Positions 1 to 8,954 of a stretch of 64,000 nt of DNA are shown in pieces. Source of the stretch: SHZL01 sp963708905 (lineage in GTDB: Bacteria; Pseudomonadota; Gammaproteobacteria; Xanthomonadales; SZUA-36); NCBI GenBank assembly GCA_963708905.1, contig CAVPUV010000081.1, forward strand, positions 124,001 to 188,000, in the 5' to 3' direction. Made by a program: the position numbers and the translations under genes. Position 1 is the stretch's first letter; each line of letters opens with the position of its first letter. Below the pieces are notes generated by a model, which was not told where the DNA came from, searched no databases, and saw nothing but the letters and a program-made list of their open reading frames with translations.

Positions 1-156
1 GCGGAAGGGCCGTTTAACCCGGTGACGGGCGATTCCGTACGCAGGGAAATATACGCTGTCGGTGCTTCGCGTCCGGCGATGGCATCGTTCAAGGCTTTCC
101 GTGGACGTGCGCCCGAACCCGGTCCACTATTGAGAAGTTATGGCCTTGAACAGTGA
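1..156 (+). CDS. prlC: Oligopeptidase A (M3 metallopeptidase), C-terminal end only
   Basis: The first 156 bases read in frame 1 as the last 51 residues of a protein ending SYGLEQ. The stretch REIYAVGASRPAMASFKAFRGRAP followed by a short leucine/arginine tail is typical of the very C-terminus of oligopeptidase A, a cytoplasmic zinc endopeptidase that degrades signal peptides and short peptides. The catalytic HEXXH region lies left of the window, so the assignment rests only on the tail. The stop lies just upstream of the exonuclease III start, suggesting co-transcription. The pairing of prlC with a neighbouring nucleic-acid enzyme gene is compatible with a gammaproteobacterial chromosome. Confidence 0.75.
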   Translation, partial: AEGPFNPVTGDSVRREIYAVGASRPAMASFKAFRGRAPEPGPLLRSYGLEQ

Positions 157-184
157 AACCGGACACGCATGTGGAAAAGAAAGC

Positions 185-967
185 GTGCTGAAAATCGCCT
201 CGTGGAATGTCAATTCACTCAACGTGCGCTTGCCGCATGTGCTGGCCTGGATGGAAGTTGCCCGGCCGGACATTCTTGCCCTGCAGGAAACCAAACTGCC
301 AGATGATCGCTATCCGGTCGCTGAATTGACTGAAGCAGGTTACTACAGCGTGTTCTGTGGCCAGCCGGCTTATAACGGAGTAGCTGTGCTGAGCCTTGAA
401 CCGGCGAGCGATGTTGTCACCGACGTCCGCGGGCTGGATGACCCGCAACGGCGCATTCTGGCGGCCACTGTGCCAACAGCATTGGGTGAAGTCCGCGTGG
501 TAAACCTCTATGTAGTGAATGGAGGCGAAGTCGGATCGGAAAAATTTGCCTACAAGCTTGACTGGCTGGAAAAGGTGACCGCATGGTTGGCGGATGAAGC
601 CGCAGACTATGACAACATGGTGGTATTGGGGGATTTCAATATTGCGCCAGAAGACCGGGATGTGCACGATCCCGGGCTTTGGCAGGAGAAAATCCTGTGC
701 AGCTCACAGGAGCGTGCGGCATTGCAGCGAGTGCTCGATCTCGGGTTTGCCGACACGTTCCGCCTGTTCGGACAACCAGACGGTGTATTCAGCTGGTGGG
801 ATTACCGCATGAACGCTTTCCGCCGCAAAATGGGCTTGCGCATAGACCTGGTGTTGGCATCAGCAAGCATGTCCAGGCATTGCATCGCCGCCTACGTGGA
901 CATCGAACCCCGCCGGCAGGAACGGCCTTCAGATCACGCTCCCGTTATCGCTGAATTCGCTGCCTGA
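185..967 (+). CDS. xthA: Exonuclease III (AP endonuclease, EEP family)
   Basis: Xth-type exonuclease/AP endonuclease for base-excision repair. Visible family motifs are IASWNVNSLNVR at the N-terminus, LALQETKL (metal-binding glutamate), GDFNIAP (catalytic Asp/Asn) and the C-terminal RIDLVLAS and SDHAPV (catalytic Asp-His). About 260 residues, the normal length. I prefer the GTG at 185 because the family begins directly at the ASWNVNS strand; an upstream ATG at 140 would add 15 atypical residues and overlap the prlC end. No strong ribosome site precedes either. It lies just downstream of oligopeptidase A and converges with the glutaredoxin gene. Confidence 0.9.
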   Translation: MLKIASWNVNSLNVRLPHVLAWMEVARPDILALQETKLPDDRYPVAELTEAGYYSVFCGQPAYNGVAVLSLEPASDVVTDVRGLDDPQRRILAATVPTALGEVRVVNLYVVNGGEVGSEKFAYKLDWLEKVTAWLADEAADYDNMVVLGDFNIAPEDRDVHDPGLWQEKILCSSQERAALQRVLDLGFADTFRLFGQPDGVFSWWDYRMNAFRRKMGLRIDLVLASASMSRHCIAAYVDIEPRRQERPSDHAPVIAEFAA

Positions 968-1006
968 CTCCAATAATGCACCTGCAGGATGCGCCCATTC
1001 GGCGCG

Positions 1007-1026
1007 CGACCGGGTCGGGCTTTTTT
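1007..1026 (+). terminator. Possible weak Rho-independent terminator after exonuclease III
   Basis: A short CGAC-CGG-GTCG hairpin followed by GGC and six T residues lies in the 60-base gap between convergent genes. The stem is only four pairs, so termination is doubtful. Confidence 0.3.
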
Positions 1027-1030
1027 GGTT

Positions 1031-1957
1031 TCAATAACGCGGCACAGTTGGGTCAATTTCCAGGGACCAGGCGTCGATTCCACCGCCCACATTGTGCACC
1101 CTGGTGTAACCCTGTTTTCTGAAGTGTTCGGCCGCTCCCAGGCTGGTATTTCCAGTATGGCAGATAAAGGCCAGTTCGGTATCCCGGGGCATCTGCGCCA
1201 GCTGATCCATCATTGCCTGGTCAAGAACTACGGCTGCTGCGATCGCGGCCTTGGCCCGATCTTCAGCACCGCGAACGTCTACCAGCATGATGTTGCCGGT
1301 TTTTAATCGTTCAGCCAGTTCCTGTACGCTCATTTGCCGCACTGCCGGTGGTGCGGCCGGCAGGTGAATGGACAGGCCTTCACCTGTCAGGGATTTGACC
1401 CAGTCAATCACGGCGCCGTTGACGCGCTGGGCGGTGGTGATGTCCATCATCACCGTAATTCCGTTGGATTCCACTGCAATTTGGCCAGCTTGGGCGGGCG
1501 CCAGGCTGAATTGTGATTCCCAGTTGGCACTGACCTGGAAATGCAAGGCAATGCCTTCATGGCCTTGCATGGCTTCGCGGATTTTCTCCGCTGCCGCGTC
1601 TGTGACGGTCATTTCAGGCGGAGTGCGATCCGGCTCTTCCAGTCCCAGTGCCTGGTGTAGCTCGCCGGAATTGAGCATGCCAAGAACAATATCACAGCCA
1701 CCGACCAACTCGCCGTTGATATAAAGCTGGGGAATGGTCGGCCAGTTACTGTAAACCTTGATACCATCACGAATTTCTTCATCTTCGAGCACATTGACCG
1801 CGGCGTAATCTGGCCAGACACTGTCAAGGGCAGCTACGGTACGCGCGGAAAAGCCGCACATGGGCTGCTGCGGCGTGCCTTTCATGAACAGGACAACCTT
1901 GCTGCCTTTCACGTGGCTTTCAATTTTTTTTCTGACGGCTTCATTCAGGCTCATCAT
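1031..1957 (-). CDS. grxD: Monothiol glutaredoxin fused to HesB-like and rhodanese domains
   Basis: Three domains are visible. Residues 1-105 are a Grx4-type monothiol glutaredoxin with the CGFS motif at 34-37 and the WPTIPQLYINGELVGG glutathione/partner-binding segment, implying a [2Fe-2S] carrier role. Residues about 113-210 resemble the A-type iron-sulfur carrier/HesB fold (MTVTDAAAEKI) but the cysteine ligands of IscA are absent. Residues about 220-308 are a rhodanese domain with a CHTGNTS active-site loop. The start is one of two adjacent ATGs at 1957/1954 behind GGGAG. Probably iron-sulfur or sulfane-sulfur trafficking in the cytoplasm; the middle domain has probably become structural. 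Confidence 0.85.
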   Translation of the reverse strand: MMSLNEAVRKKIESHVKGSKVVLFMKGTPQQPMCGFSARTVAALDSVWPDYAAVNVLEDEEIRDGIKVYSNWPTIPQLYINGELVGGCDIVLGMLNSGELHQALGLEEPDRTPPEMTVTDAAAEKIREAMQGHEGIALHFQVSANWESQFSLAPAQAGQIAVESNGITVMMDITTAQRVNGAVIDWVKSLTGEGLSIHLPAAPPAVRQMSVQELAERLKTGNIMLVDVRGAEDRAKAAIAAAVVLDQAMMDQLAQMPRDTELAFICHTGNTSLGAAEHFRKQGYTRVHNVGGGIDAWSLEIDPTVPRY

Positions 1958-2090
1958 GCTTGCTCCCAGGTACTCGTATCTGAATCGTTCCAAAGCTTGC
2001 GGCCACAACCGCAGCCGTTAATATGTGGCTATAGCTGCGCTAATCAAGTCTACAAGCCGGGATGGCCGTGGCGCATCCTCCGGCGAGCCT

Positions 2091-2675
2091 TCAGTGTTCC
2101 TGACAGAACAGAGAGAACGGTGAGCTGCCGCCCCCTCCTCCTGCGCTACCGCTGTCGCGGCGTCTGCGCCGGCGCATCCGCGAGTGTAATTGTCTGCGGC
2201 GCTCTTCCAGCCAGTCGGAGCGCTCCAGGTCCATGGCGCCGTCACCCACGCGGTTGGTTTCAGCAGCACGGAAAACGCAAAAGTCACGGTAAGCATGGAT
2301 TTCGTGTTCCAATTCCCGGGTCACCATCTCGATCATGATGGCATCATCAAGGAAGCCGAGGCCTGGGATATCATCGGGGATCAGGTCTTCCGGTTCCGAG
2401 AAGTAAGACAGGGCCTGCAGCGCGCGTGCCCGGTCTGCCTCTTCCAGCCCCCAACCCGCATCCACCACCATGCCAATGATGGTTTCCAGCCGGTGCATGC
2501 GCTCGCGGATGAAGTCCGACGTGTCCGAGTTCCAGACCTGGTACAGCAGTTTACGGGCGTTGTCGATGATGGTGTCTTCGGCAAGTCCCCTGGATTGCTC
2601 TCGTGCATTCAGCATCACCGCGCGGAAATGTTCGAGGTCGGATTCGCTGAGCTCAAAAGTAATCTTCATGGACAT
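2091..2675 (-). CDS. DUF1232 (YkvA-like) protein with Arg-rich, Gly-rich tail
   Basis: A 194-residue protein. The segment LIPDDIPGLGFLDDAIMIEMV (about residues 97-117) is the DUF1232/YkvA signature, a short amphipathic helix-turn found in proteins of unknown function. The C-terminus is very basic (MRRRRRR) and then glycine/serine rich, probably disordered and possibly nucleic-acid or membrane binding. The start at 2675 follows GGGAG with seven bases of spacing; a second ATG lies two codons later. It stands alone between the glutaredoxin and lipoprotein genes on the same strand. No function can be assigned. Confidence 0.7.
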   Translation of the reverse strand: MSMKITFELSESDLEHFRAVMLNAREQSRGLAEDTIIDNARKLLYQVWNSDTSDFIRERMHRLETIIGMVVDAGWGLEEADRARALQALSYFSEPEDLIPDDIPGLGFLDDAIMIEMVTRELEHEIHAYRDFCVFRAAETNRVGDGAMDLERSDWLEERRRQLHSRMRRRRRRDSGSAGGGGGSSPFSLFCQEH

Positions 2676-2736
2676 GCAGTATCTCCCGGCCTGCTGACGC
2701 GGCAAGCTCGTAGACTATAGTCCTTGCAGAGCTTCG

Positions 2737-3222
2737 TCAACGCTGTTCCCGGGTACGCGACGAGGCGGAGCGAAATTGTCCGGGCCTGCCGGGAACAGGG
2801 TATAAATGCCCCTGGTTTTTGAATGACAGGTAGCCATCGCGGATGGTGTGTACGCGGCCCTCGAGGGCAAAGGGCAGACTGGACACGTCGCCGCTTTCAA
2901 GTTCCATCAGCTGTTGCCGGGCATTGATATAGGGCAATCCATCCAGGGACACTTCTTCCGTTGTGTTCGGATCGACCGTCAGTTTGAGATCGCTGACATA
3001 ATGTGTCAGTTCGACATCACGCACCCGGAGCTTGATGTCGATGGCATCGATGTCGAGTTCAACGTCGTTGATATTGCGAATGTCGAGCCTGGCTGCAAGC
3101 GAGTTTTCCTGCATGCTCAATGAGGAAATACCGATGAAAGGGGGCTGGCCTTTCACCTGGTGTGGACCACAAGCAGTGCACAAGACCAGGCTTGAAAGTA
3201 GCACATATAAGCGGATTTTCAT
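2737..3222 (-). CDS. LEA type 2 / WHy-domain lipoprotein
   Basis: A 161-residue exported lipoprotein. The N-terminus MKIRLYVLLSSLVLCTACG is a signal peptide with an LCTAC lipobox. The rest matches the LEA14/WHy beta-sandwich pattern (NSLAARLDIRNINDVELDI followed by EEVSLDGLPY) found in water-stress and envelope lipoproteins. The ATG at 3222 overlaps the TGA of the peptide-transport ATPase as ATGA, indicating translational coupling at the end of the Opp operon. Role unknown; probably a periplasm-facing structural or lipid-contact protein. Confidence 0.75.
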   Translation of the reverse strand: MKIRLYVLLSSLVLCTACGPHQVKGQPPFIGISSLSMQENSLAARLDIRNINDVELDIDAIDIKLRVRDVELTHYVSDLKLTVDPNTTEEVSLDGLPYINARQQLMELESGDVSSLPFALEGRVHTIRDGYLSFKNQGHLYPVPGRPGQFRSASSRTREQR

Positions 3223-4205
3223 GAGTTCCATAAGTGGCACCTGACTGTATGATTACCGCTGGACGACGCGGCAAGATTGACTTCCATGGGACTTCTGGTC
3301 AGGCAGTCTGCCATGACCAGGGGACAGCGTGTATGAAACACGCAGCCGGTGGGTGGAGTCAAGGCTGAGGGGGGGTCTCCATCCAGCGGGACTGGCAATG
3401 CGTCGCGCTCGAAGTGACGCCGGGAAGCAGCGGCAAACAGTGCGCGCGTATACGGATGCGACGGCTTGCTGAAGACATGAGCGGCTGGTCCGGATTCAAT
3501 AATTTGCCCCAAATACATGACAGCCACCTCGTCGGCCAATTGCTGGACAACGGCGAGGTCATGGGAGATGAGCAGGATTGCGATAGCTGTTTCCCGCTGT
3601 ACCTTGCGGATGAGTGTGATCATGCGGGCTTGCACGGATACATCCAGCGAAGACATCGGCTCATCGGCGATGATCACAGCAGGCTCAGCCAGCAGCGCCC
3701 GCGCCAGTGCGACTCGCTGGCATTGACCACCGGACAACTCGTGTGGAAAGCGGGTTAAAATTTCATGGTTCAGGTCCACGATTCCCAGTACGTTTTCAAT
3801 GCGTGAGCGCTGCGATTCACGATTACCGATGCGGTAAAGAACCAGCGGTTCCAGCAAGGTCTGCCAGATATTCCGGCGTGGGCTTAGCGCGGCCAAAGGG
3901 TCCTGGAACAGATACTGGATTTAACGTCGCGTCTGGCATAATTCGCGGACATCCATCTGGCCCAGCTCACGCTGCTGGTAAAGCACGGCTCCTGCAGCGG
4001 CAGCAGTGAGCCCAATGATGGCCCGGGCCAGTGAGCTCTTGCCGCAACCCGATTCGCCTACGAGCCCGAATATTCGTCCCCGGTGCAGGTCGAAACTGAC
4101 ACCACCCACGGCAGTCAGCCGGCCGCCTCTGCGACCCAAAGCCGTACGTACTGGATAATTTACTTCCAGCTTGCGTACCTGCAGCAGTGCCGGGCCGTTA
4201 TTCAT
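3219..4205 (-). pseudogene. Peptide ABC transporter ATPase (OppF/DppF type) with in-frame stop
   Basis: The sequence reads as one OppF-like ATPase interrupted by an in-frame TAA at 3921-3923. Upstream are the N-terminal strand and Walker A (GESGCGKSS); downstream in the same frame come the Q-loop (YLFQDPLAALSPRRN), signature LSGGQCQR, Walker B (VIIADEP) and the C-terminal cysteine-containing oligopeptide domain (GCVFHTRCP). The stop replaces one codon between RR and IQYLFQDP, so a single base substitution or a sequencing error explains it; there is no frameshift. The ATG at 4205 overlaps the preceding ATPase stop. Neither half alone could be an ABC ATPase. The rest of the operon is intact, so the lesion is recent, an assembly error, or complemented. 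Confidence 0.75.
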
Positions 4206-5235
4206 GGACTGCCGGTGCATGCTGCAGCGGGTGGTGGCACGCATACTGGTGCCTGTCATGAGTTTGCGTGTCGGCGCGGCTGGTTATCATATCCGCCTGT
4301 ATGCGCGGCACCTGTTCATGGCAAAGTTGCCGGGCGCGTTCACACCGGTTATTGAAGCTGCAGCCGGCTGGTAGCTGCGTCAAGTGAGGAACCGAACCGG
4401 GGATGCTTACTACCGGCTGCACCGGGCCTTTCGTCAACCTTGGCAGTGCAGCCAATAGCCCGGCGGTGTATGGATGCCGAGGCATGGAAAACAGGGCGTC
4501 TACCGGTCCTTCCTCGACGATACGACCGCAGTACATGACCAGGGCGCGGTCACATACCTGAGCCACGACACCCAGGTCGTGGGTGATCAACAACACGGCA
4601 GTACCGGTATTACGGGCCAGTTCGCGGATTTGTTGCAGAATCTGTGCCTGTGTTGTGACATCCAGAGCTGAGGTTGGCTCATCGGCAATCAACACGCGGG
4701 GGTGGCAGGACATGGCCATTGCGATCATTACGCGCTGCCGCATGCCGCCGGAGAGCTCATGTGGGTAACTGCGAAGAATTCTATCGCCATCAGCAAAACC
4801 AACAGCGTGAAGCATGTTCGCGGCCGTTCTGCGCGCGTCCTGGCGGTTACTGTGCTGGTGGCGTCTGATCACTTCGAGCAACTGGCTGCCAATGGTGAAA
4901 ACCGGATCCAGAGCGGTCAGCGGTTCCTGGAAAATCATCGAGATACTGCTGCCGCGGACACGCCGCCAGCCGGCCTCGTCGAGCACGGCAAGATCGTGGT
5001 CCGCGAGCAACAGTCGACCTGCCTTAACCTGCCCCGCCGGGCTGGGAACCAACCCCAGCAGGGCGGTGCCGGTCATGGATTTGCCGCAGCCGGACTCTCC
5101 CACCAGGCCGACCATTTCACCAGCCGCCAGCTCGAAGCTGACCTCATCCACAATCGCTACCCGGTGACTATCCAGCTCAAAGCTGACACTCAGTTCATGC
5201 ACTGAAAGTACACAACTTGCCGGCGGCGCATTCAT
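4198..5235 (-). CDS. oppD: Peptide ABC transporter ATP-binding protein (OppD/DppD type)
   Basis: A 345-residue cytoplasmic ATPase powering peptide import. Walker A GESGCGKS (about residues 47-54), Q-loop MIFQEP, signature LSGGMRQR, Walker B VLIADEPTSALD and switch histidine ITHD are all present and canonical. The C-terminal oligopeptide/dipeptide transporter domain (LPAGCSFNNRC) distinguishes it from other ABC ATPases. It starts at an ATG overlapping the permease stop by four bases and its stop overlaps the second ATPase. In the Opp/Dpp/Nik class substrate cannot be read from the ATPase. Confidence 0.88.
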   Translation of the reverse strand: MNAPPASCVLSVHELSVSFELDSHRVAIVDEVSFELAAGEMVGLVGESGCGKSMTGTALLGLVPSPAGQVKAGRLLLADHDLAVLDEAGWRRVRGSSISMIFQEPLTALDPVFTIGSQLLEVIRRHQHSNRQDARRTAANMLHAVGFADGDRILRSYPHELSGGMRQRVMIAMAMSCHPRVLIADEPTSALDVTTQAQILQQIRELARNTGTAVLLITHDLGVVAQVCDRALVMYCGRIVEEGPVDALFSMPRHPYTAGLLAALPRLTKGPVQPVVSIPGSVPHLTQLPAGCSFNNRCERARQLCHEQVPRIQADMITSRADTQTHDRHQYACHHPLQHAPAVHE

Positions 5236-6143
5236 GCCAATCCTTGTCTCGGGTCAAGTGCATTTTGCAGGGCGTCCACCATCAGATTGAACCCGAACAA
5301 CAACAAAAACAAAGGAATCGAGGCGGCCAGGAGGTTGTTGAATTGCCCGGCCAGGACTTCCTGCGTGCTCTCCGCCAACATCAGGCCCCAACTGACACCA
5401 TTCTGTACGCCGAGCCCGAGAAAGCTCAGGATCACCTCGGACTTGATCGCGGCGACAAATACGATGGCAGCTTGCGCCAACAGGATATGGATGGTGTTGG
5501 GCACAACGTGACGTGACAGGACCAGGCTTACCGGCATGCCCATGGCCAGTGCTGCCTGGACAAAATCACGCTGCTTGAGCCGCATCACTTCAGCCCGTAT
5601 AAGCCGGCTGGTGGTGGTCCAGAATGTTGCCACCATTGCCATGTGCATCGACCAAGGGTTGCCTTTGAGCGCAAATGCAACGGCGGCCACGAACAGGTAG
5701 AACGGGATTGAATCGAGCACGCCGGTGACGAATACCACCGCGCCGTCCTCCCAGGAATCAGCGTACCAGCCCGCCAGGGCTCCGGTGAGCGTACCGATCG
5801 CAGTGGAAGCCAGCGCCACGATCAGACCAATCTCAAACGCAAGCCTGACGCTATAGATGGAGCGCTGGAAAATATCCTGGCCCAGGACGTTGGTGCCAAA
5901 CCAGTGCATCGCGCTGGCAGGCTCCCAGCGCCCGCCACTGGCGATCGACCAGTCCTGCCCCAACAAACCAAGCGCTGCGCCAAGTGCGATCAGGCCGAAC
6001 AGGCCGACCAGCCCAAAGCCAGCCAGTCCCGCCCGATCACGCCGCAGCCGGGGCCATACCCGGCTGGCCGGAGCTGAAGGCACGCGCAATGCCACAGCGG
6101 TTGCAAACCGTAAATCCAATGGCGGGAGCGGCGCGTTGCTCAT
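5232..6143 (-). CDS. oppC: Peptide ABC transporter permease (OppC/DppC type)
   Basis: A 303-residue inner-membrane permease with a cytoplasmic N-terminal extension, a first membrane helix near residues 38-60 and five more after residue 95, the usual OppC topology. The EAA-like loop RLKQRDFVQAALAMG is the coupling segment to the ATPases. The family's periplasmic insertion between helices 1 and 2 (FGTNVLGQDIFQRSIYSVR) is present. Four-base overlaps with both neighbours indicate tight translational coupling in the five-gene transporter operon. Confidence 0.88.
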   Translation of the reverse strand: MSNAPLPPLDLRFATAVALRVPSAPASRVWPRLRRDRAGLAGFGLVGLFGLIALGAALGLLGQDWSIASGGRWEPASAMHWFGTNVLGQDIFQRSIYSVRLAFEIGLIVALASTAIGTLTGALAGWYADSWEDGAVVFVTGVLDSIPFYLFVAAVAFALKGNPWSMHMAMVATFWTTTSRLIRAEVMRLKQRDFVQAALAMGMPVSLVLSRHVVPNTIHILLAQAAIVFVAAIKSEVILSFLGLGVQNGVSWGLMLAESTQEVLAGQFNNLLAASIPLFLLLFGFNLMVDALQNALDPRQGLA

Positions 6144-7081
6144 GACACTCTTGGATCAACCAGCCGGTAAGACATGTCAGCCAGGGCTTGAACCATGACG
6201 AACATGATCGCGGTGAGTCCCACCACGGCCTTGAGCACGGGCTGGTCGCCATTGGTGATGGCATCGAAGGTGATTTTACCCATGCCGGGAATGCCGAAGT
6301 AGGTCTCCAGCAACAGGCTGCCGGAGACTATGATCAGGGGGATGGAAAACAGAATGCGGGTCAAGAGTGGAGGAAGACTGTTTTTCAACACATGCCGGCC
6401 CATCAGTTGCGCTGGTGAGGCACCGAAAGCCCGGGCCGCGCGAATATGCTCCCGGCCCGATTCTTCGAGGAATACCGCGCGAAAAAACCGCGTGTTATAC
6501 CCCAGCGTGATCAGCACCAGGGACAAGCTGGGGACGGTGACATAATTGAGATAACTGGCCAGGCCGGTGACCCGCCAGCCGCGAGCGGGGAACCAATTCA
6601 GACCATATGGTGTGCACAGCAGAACCTGCAGGACGATGATGATGATCAGGAAGCTGGTGCTCATACCCACTATGGAAGCGCTGCTGATGATCCGGTCGAT
6701 CCAGCGGTTCCTGTGCCAGGCGGCGAGCAAGCCCAGTGCCACGCCAAACAGATTACCCAGTATGAAACCCGGAACCAGCAAGGCCAATGTCACCGGCAGC
6801 GTTCTTTTCAGGATGTCACTGACGGCTTCACCATTGGAATTCGATGCACCCAGTTGCAAGGTGAAAAGGTGGCCGAGGTATTCGCCGTAGCGGCGGATAA
6901 ATGGCTGGTCATAGCCCAGTTGCCGTCGTATTTCCTGGATATGTTCTGTACTGGCGCTTTTGCCCAACAGCTTGTAAGTCTGGTCCGGACCAAAATAAAC
7001 CATCAGCGCAAAGCTGACCAGGGTTACGCCAAGGATCAACAACAGGCTATGTAGCAATTTGCGCAGCAAATAACCCAACAT
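6140..7081 (-). CDS. oppB: Peptide ABC transporter permease (OppB/DppB type)
   Basis: A 313-residue permease starting MLGYLLRKLLHSLLLILGVTLVSF, the typical OppB/DppB first helix, with the PxxxQL/LGYDQPFIRRYGEYL segment and a coupling loop (REHIRAARAFGASPAQL). Six membrane helices can be traced. It pairs with OppC to form the translocation path. The ATG overlaps the last base of the binding-protein gene and the stop overlaps oppC. Confidence 0.88.
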   Translation of the reverse strand: MLGYLLRKLLHSLLLILGVTLVSFALMVYFGPDQTYKLLGKSASTEHIQEIRRQLGYDQPFIRRYGEYLGHLFTLQLGASNSNGEAVSDILKRTLPVTLALLVPGFILGNLFGVALGLLAAWHRNRWIDRIISSASIVGMSTSFLIIIIVLQVLLCTPYGLNWFPARGWRVTGLASYLNYVTVPSLSLVLITLGYNTRFFRAVFLEESGREHIRAARAFGASPAQLMGRHVLKNSLPPLLTRILFSIPLIIVSGSLLLETYFGIPGMGKITFDAITNGDQPVLKAVVGLTAIMFVMVQALADMSYRLVDPRVS

Positions 7082-8910
7082 CAGTGTTCTCGATCGGTTG
7101 CATCCTTGATGCCGACAAAGCGGAAAAAATAGCCACCGACAAATTCACGATCGGGCAGCATGGCAACATTTCGATTCCACAACATCACCAGTGTGCGGGA
7201 AATTCCACTGATGGTGACGCAGTCGTCAATCACAATACGATTCAACTTGTGGAACATGGCCGTGCGCAGCGGTGAGGCTTGCATGGATGAACTGGCGCGG
7301 TACAGGCGATTGAATTGTTCGTTATTGTAATTGGCAGTATTGGTGCCCGGTGAAGCATTGGGTCCAAAAAACAACTGCACGGTGTTCTCGGCATCCGGGT
7401 AGTCCATGGTCCAGGCCGAAGTAATCAGCATCACATCGCGGTTGATATAAGCCCTGGAGTAATCCCCGTAAGTCGCGAAAGTGAGTGGCCGGATCTTCTC
7501 TTGCGGGTAGCCCATAGCCGTCATGAAACTCCTGAATTGTTCAAACATCTGCCGTTCAGTGACCGAACTGGGAAATCCATATTCGAGCGTCGGCAGGTTT
7601 TCTGCATTCCAGCCGAAGTTGTTGAGCAGGCTGATGGCGGCCTCGACATCCCGCGTCACCGAATTGCGATCCTGGCCAGGGTCATATTCCGGTGTCAGCG
7701 GCGGAATGACGCCTGGAAATACCTTTCCCATGCCTGAGTAAAAAATCTCGTTACGCCGCTTCCAATCGAATGCTTTGATGATGGCACAGCGTAATGCACG
7801 ATTACGCACCGCCTGGTCCGGGTCCGGGTGGTAGCCGATGCGGCTGTCGTCCATATTGAAAACCGTATACACAAAACCCGATTCCAGGCTGGTCAACAAG
7901 TGGTAGCGCCCGGCCAATTCGTCGACGAGTTGGGGTGGGTTCCTGCTCTTGAGAACCTGGTCGAACTGGCTTACCGGCACCTTGATAAAATCCAGCTGGC
8001 CGGCATTGAACGTAGTCCAGCGTGCCGCATCCTCGGCAATGAATTCGATATCCACGCGGTCCACCAGCGGTGGGATTTTCCCTTCCAAAGCTTCCAGGCC
8101 AAATGCACCCTGTGTGGTTGGGTTGTAGCCTTCCTCATGCAGGCTGAAAGGCTCGGCACGAAAGTCCTTATTGCGTAACAAGCTCGCGCCTGCACTGTCA
8201 AAACGCAGCAGGCGAAAGGGGCCGGATCCCACCGGGTGTGTAGCGAATTCCCGGCCGTAGTGTTCGACTGCTTCGCGTGGAACGATGGCGGCAAATCCCT
8301 GCGCCAGCGTATGCGTGAGCTGCGGAAACGGTGCAATGAGCTGGATCTGTATCGTGCGATCGTCCACAGCACGCAGGCCAGAAATTTCTTCGTCATAGTG
8401 GGCGCCGTTTTCTTTCCATTCGTCCAGGCCGACGATTCTGCCCTGCCATAACCAGGCACCTTGTGCACGTGTGGCAGGATCGAAATGGCGCTCGATGGAA
8501 TAGACAAAATCCTCGGCCCGCAGCAGCCGGCCATGTCCATCCGGGAAGGCTTCATCATCAATAAACCGGACACCAGGCTTGATACGAAACGTATAGATCA
8601 GGCCATCCGGCGAAACCTGAGGCAGGTCTTCCGCCAGGTTGGGTTCCAGCTCATAGGGTCTGGCGAGGTACTTGTAGCGATACAGGGTGTCATACAGGTT
8701 GACAACAAGGAATTTGGTGTAAATGTCGGAAGCCTGGGACGGGTCAAGATTGACTGGCGCGCCATCCATGGCGTGACGGTAAACACGCTCGGTTTCCGCG
8801 GAGGGGATTGGGTTATCGCCTGGGCCACAGCCATTCGTGCTGAGCAATGCACTCAGCGACAGCACAGCTGGAACAAGCCAGAAGCGCGAAAGTTTTTTGC
8901 AGGCGGTCAC
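7081..8910 (-). CDS. oppA: Periplasmic peptide-binding protein (SBP family 5)
   Basis: A 609-residue extracytoplasmic solute-binding protein, first gene of the operon. The N-terminus has a hydrophobic signal ending STNGCGPG, so it is probably a lipoprotein although the -3/-2 positions are not a perfect lipobox. The family-5 core is clear: PVNLDPSQASDIYT, LAEDLPQVSPDGLIYTFRIKPGVRFIDDE, and FALRCAIIKAFD-type late segments. Length is slightly above OppA (about 540) owing to insertions. Opp/Dpp-type specificity (peptides, possibly cell-wall peptides) is inferred only from family. Confidence 0.85.
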   Translation of the reverse strand: MTACKKLSRFWLVPAVLSLSALLSTNGCGPGDNPIPSAETERVYRHAMDGAPVNLDPSQASDIYTKFLVVNLYDTLYRYKYLARPYELEPNLAEDLPQVSPDGLIYTFRIKPGVRFIDDEAFPDGHGRLLRAEDFVYSIERHFDPATRAQGAWLWQGRIVGLDEWKENGAHYDEEISGLRAVDDRTIQIQLIAPFPQLTHTLAQGFAAIVPREAVEHYGREFATHPVGSGPFRLLRFDSAGASLLRNKDFRAEPFSLHEEGYNPTTQGAFGLEALEGKIPPLVDRVDIEFIAEDAARWTTFNAGQLDFIKVPVSQFDQVLKSRNPPQLVDELAGRYHLLTSLESGFVYTVFNMDDSRIGYHPDPDQAVRNRALRCAIIKAFDWKRRNEIFYSGMGKVFPGVIPPLTPEYDPGQDRNSVTRDVEAAISLLNNFGWNAENLPTLEYGFPSSVTERQMFEQFRSFMTAMGYPQEKIRPLTFATYGDYSRAYINRDVMLITSAWTMDYPDAENTVQLFFGPNASPGTNTANYNNEQFNRLYRASSSMQASPLRTAMFHKLNRIVIDDCVTISGISRTLVMLWNRNVAMLPDREFVGGYFFRFVGIKDATDREH

Positions 8911-8954
8911 GGTGGCTCAGCTTAGCCGGTGACTGGCCTGGCAACAAGTGAACC

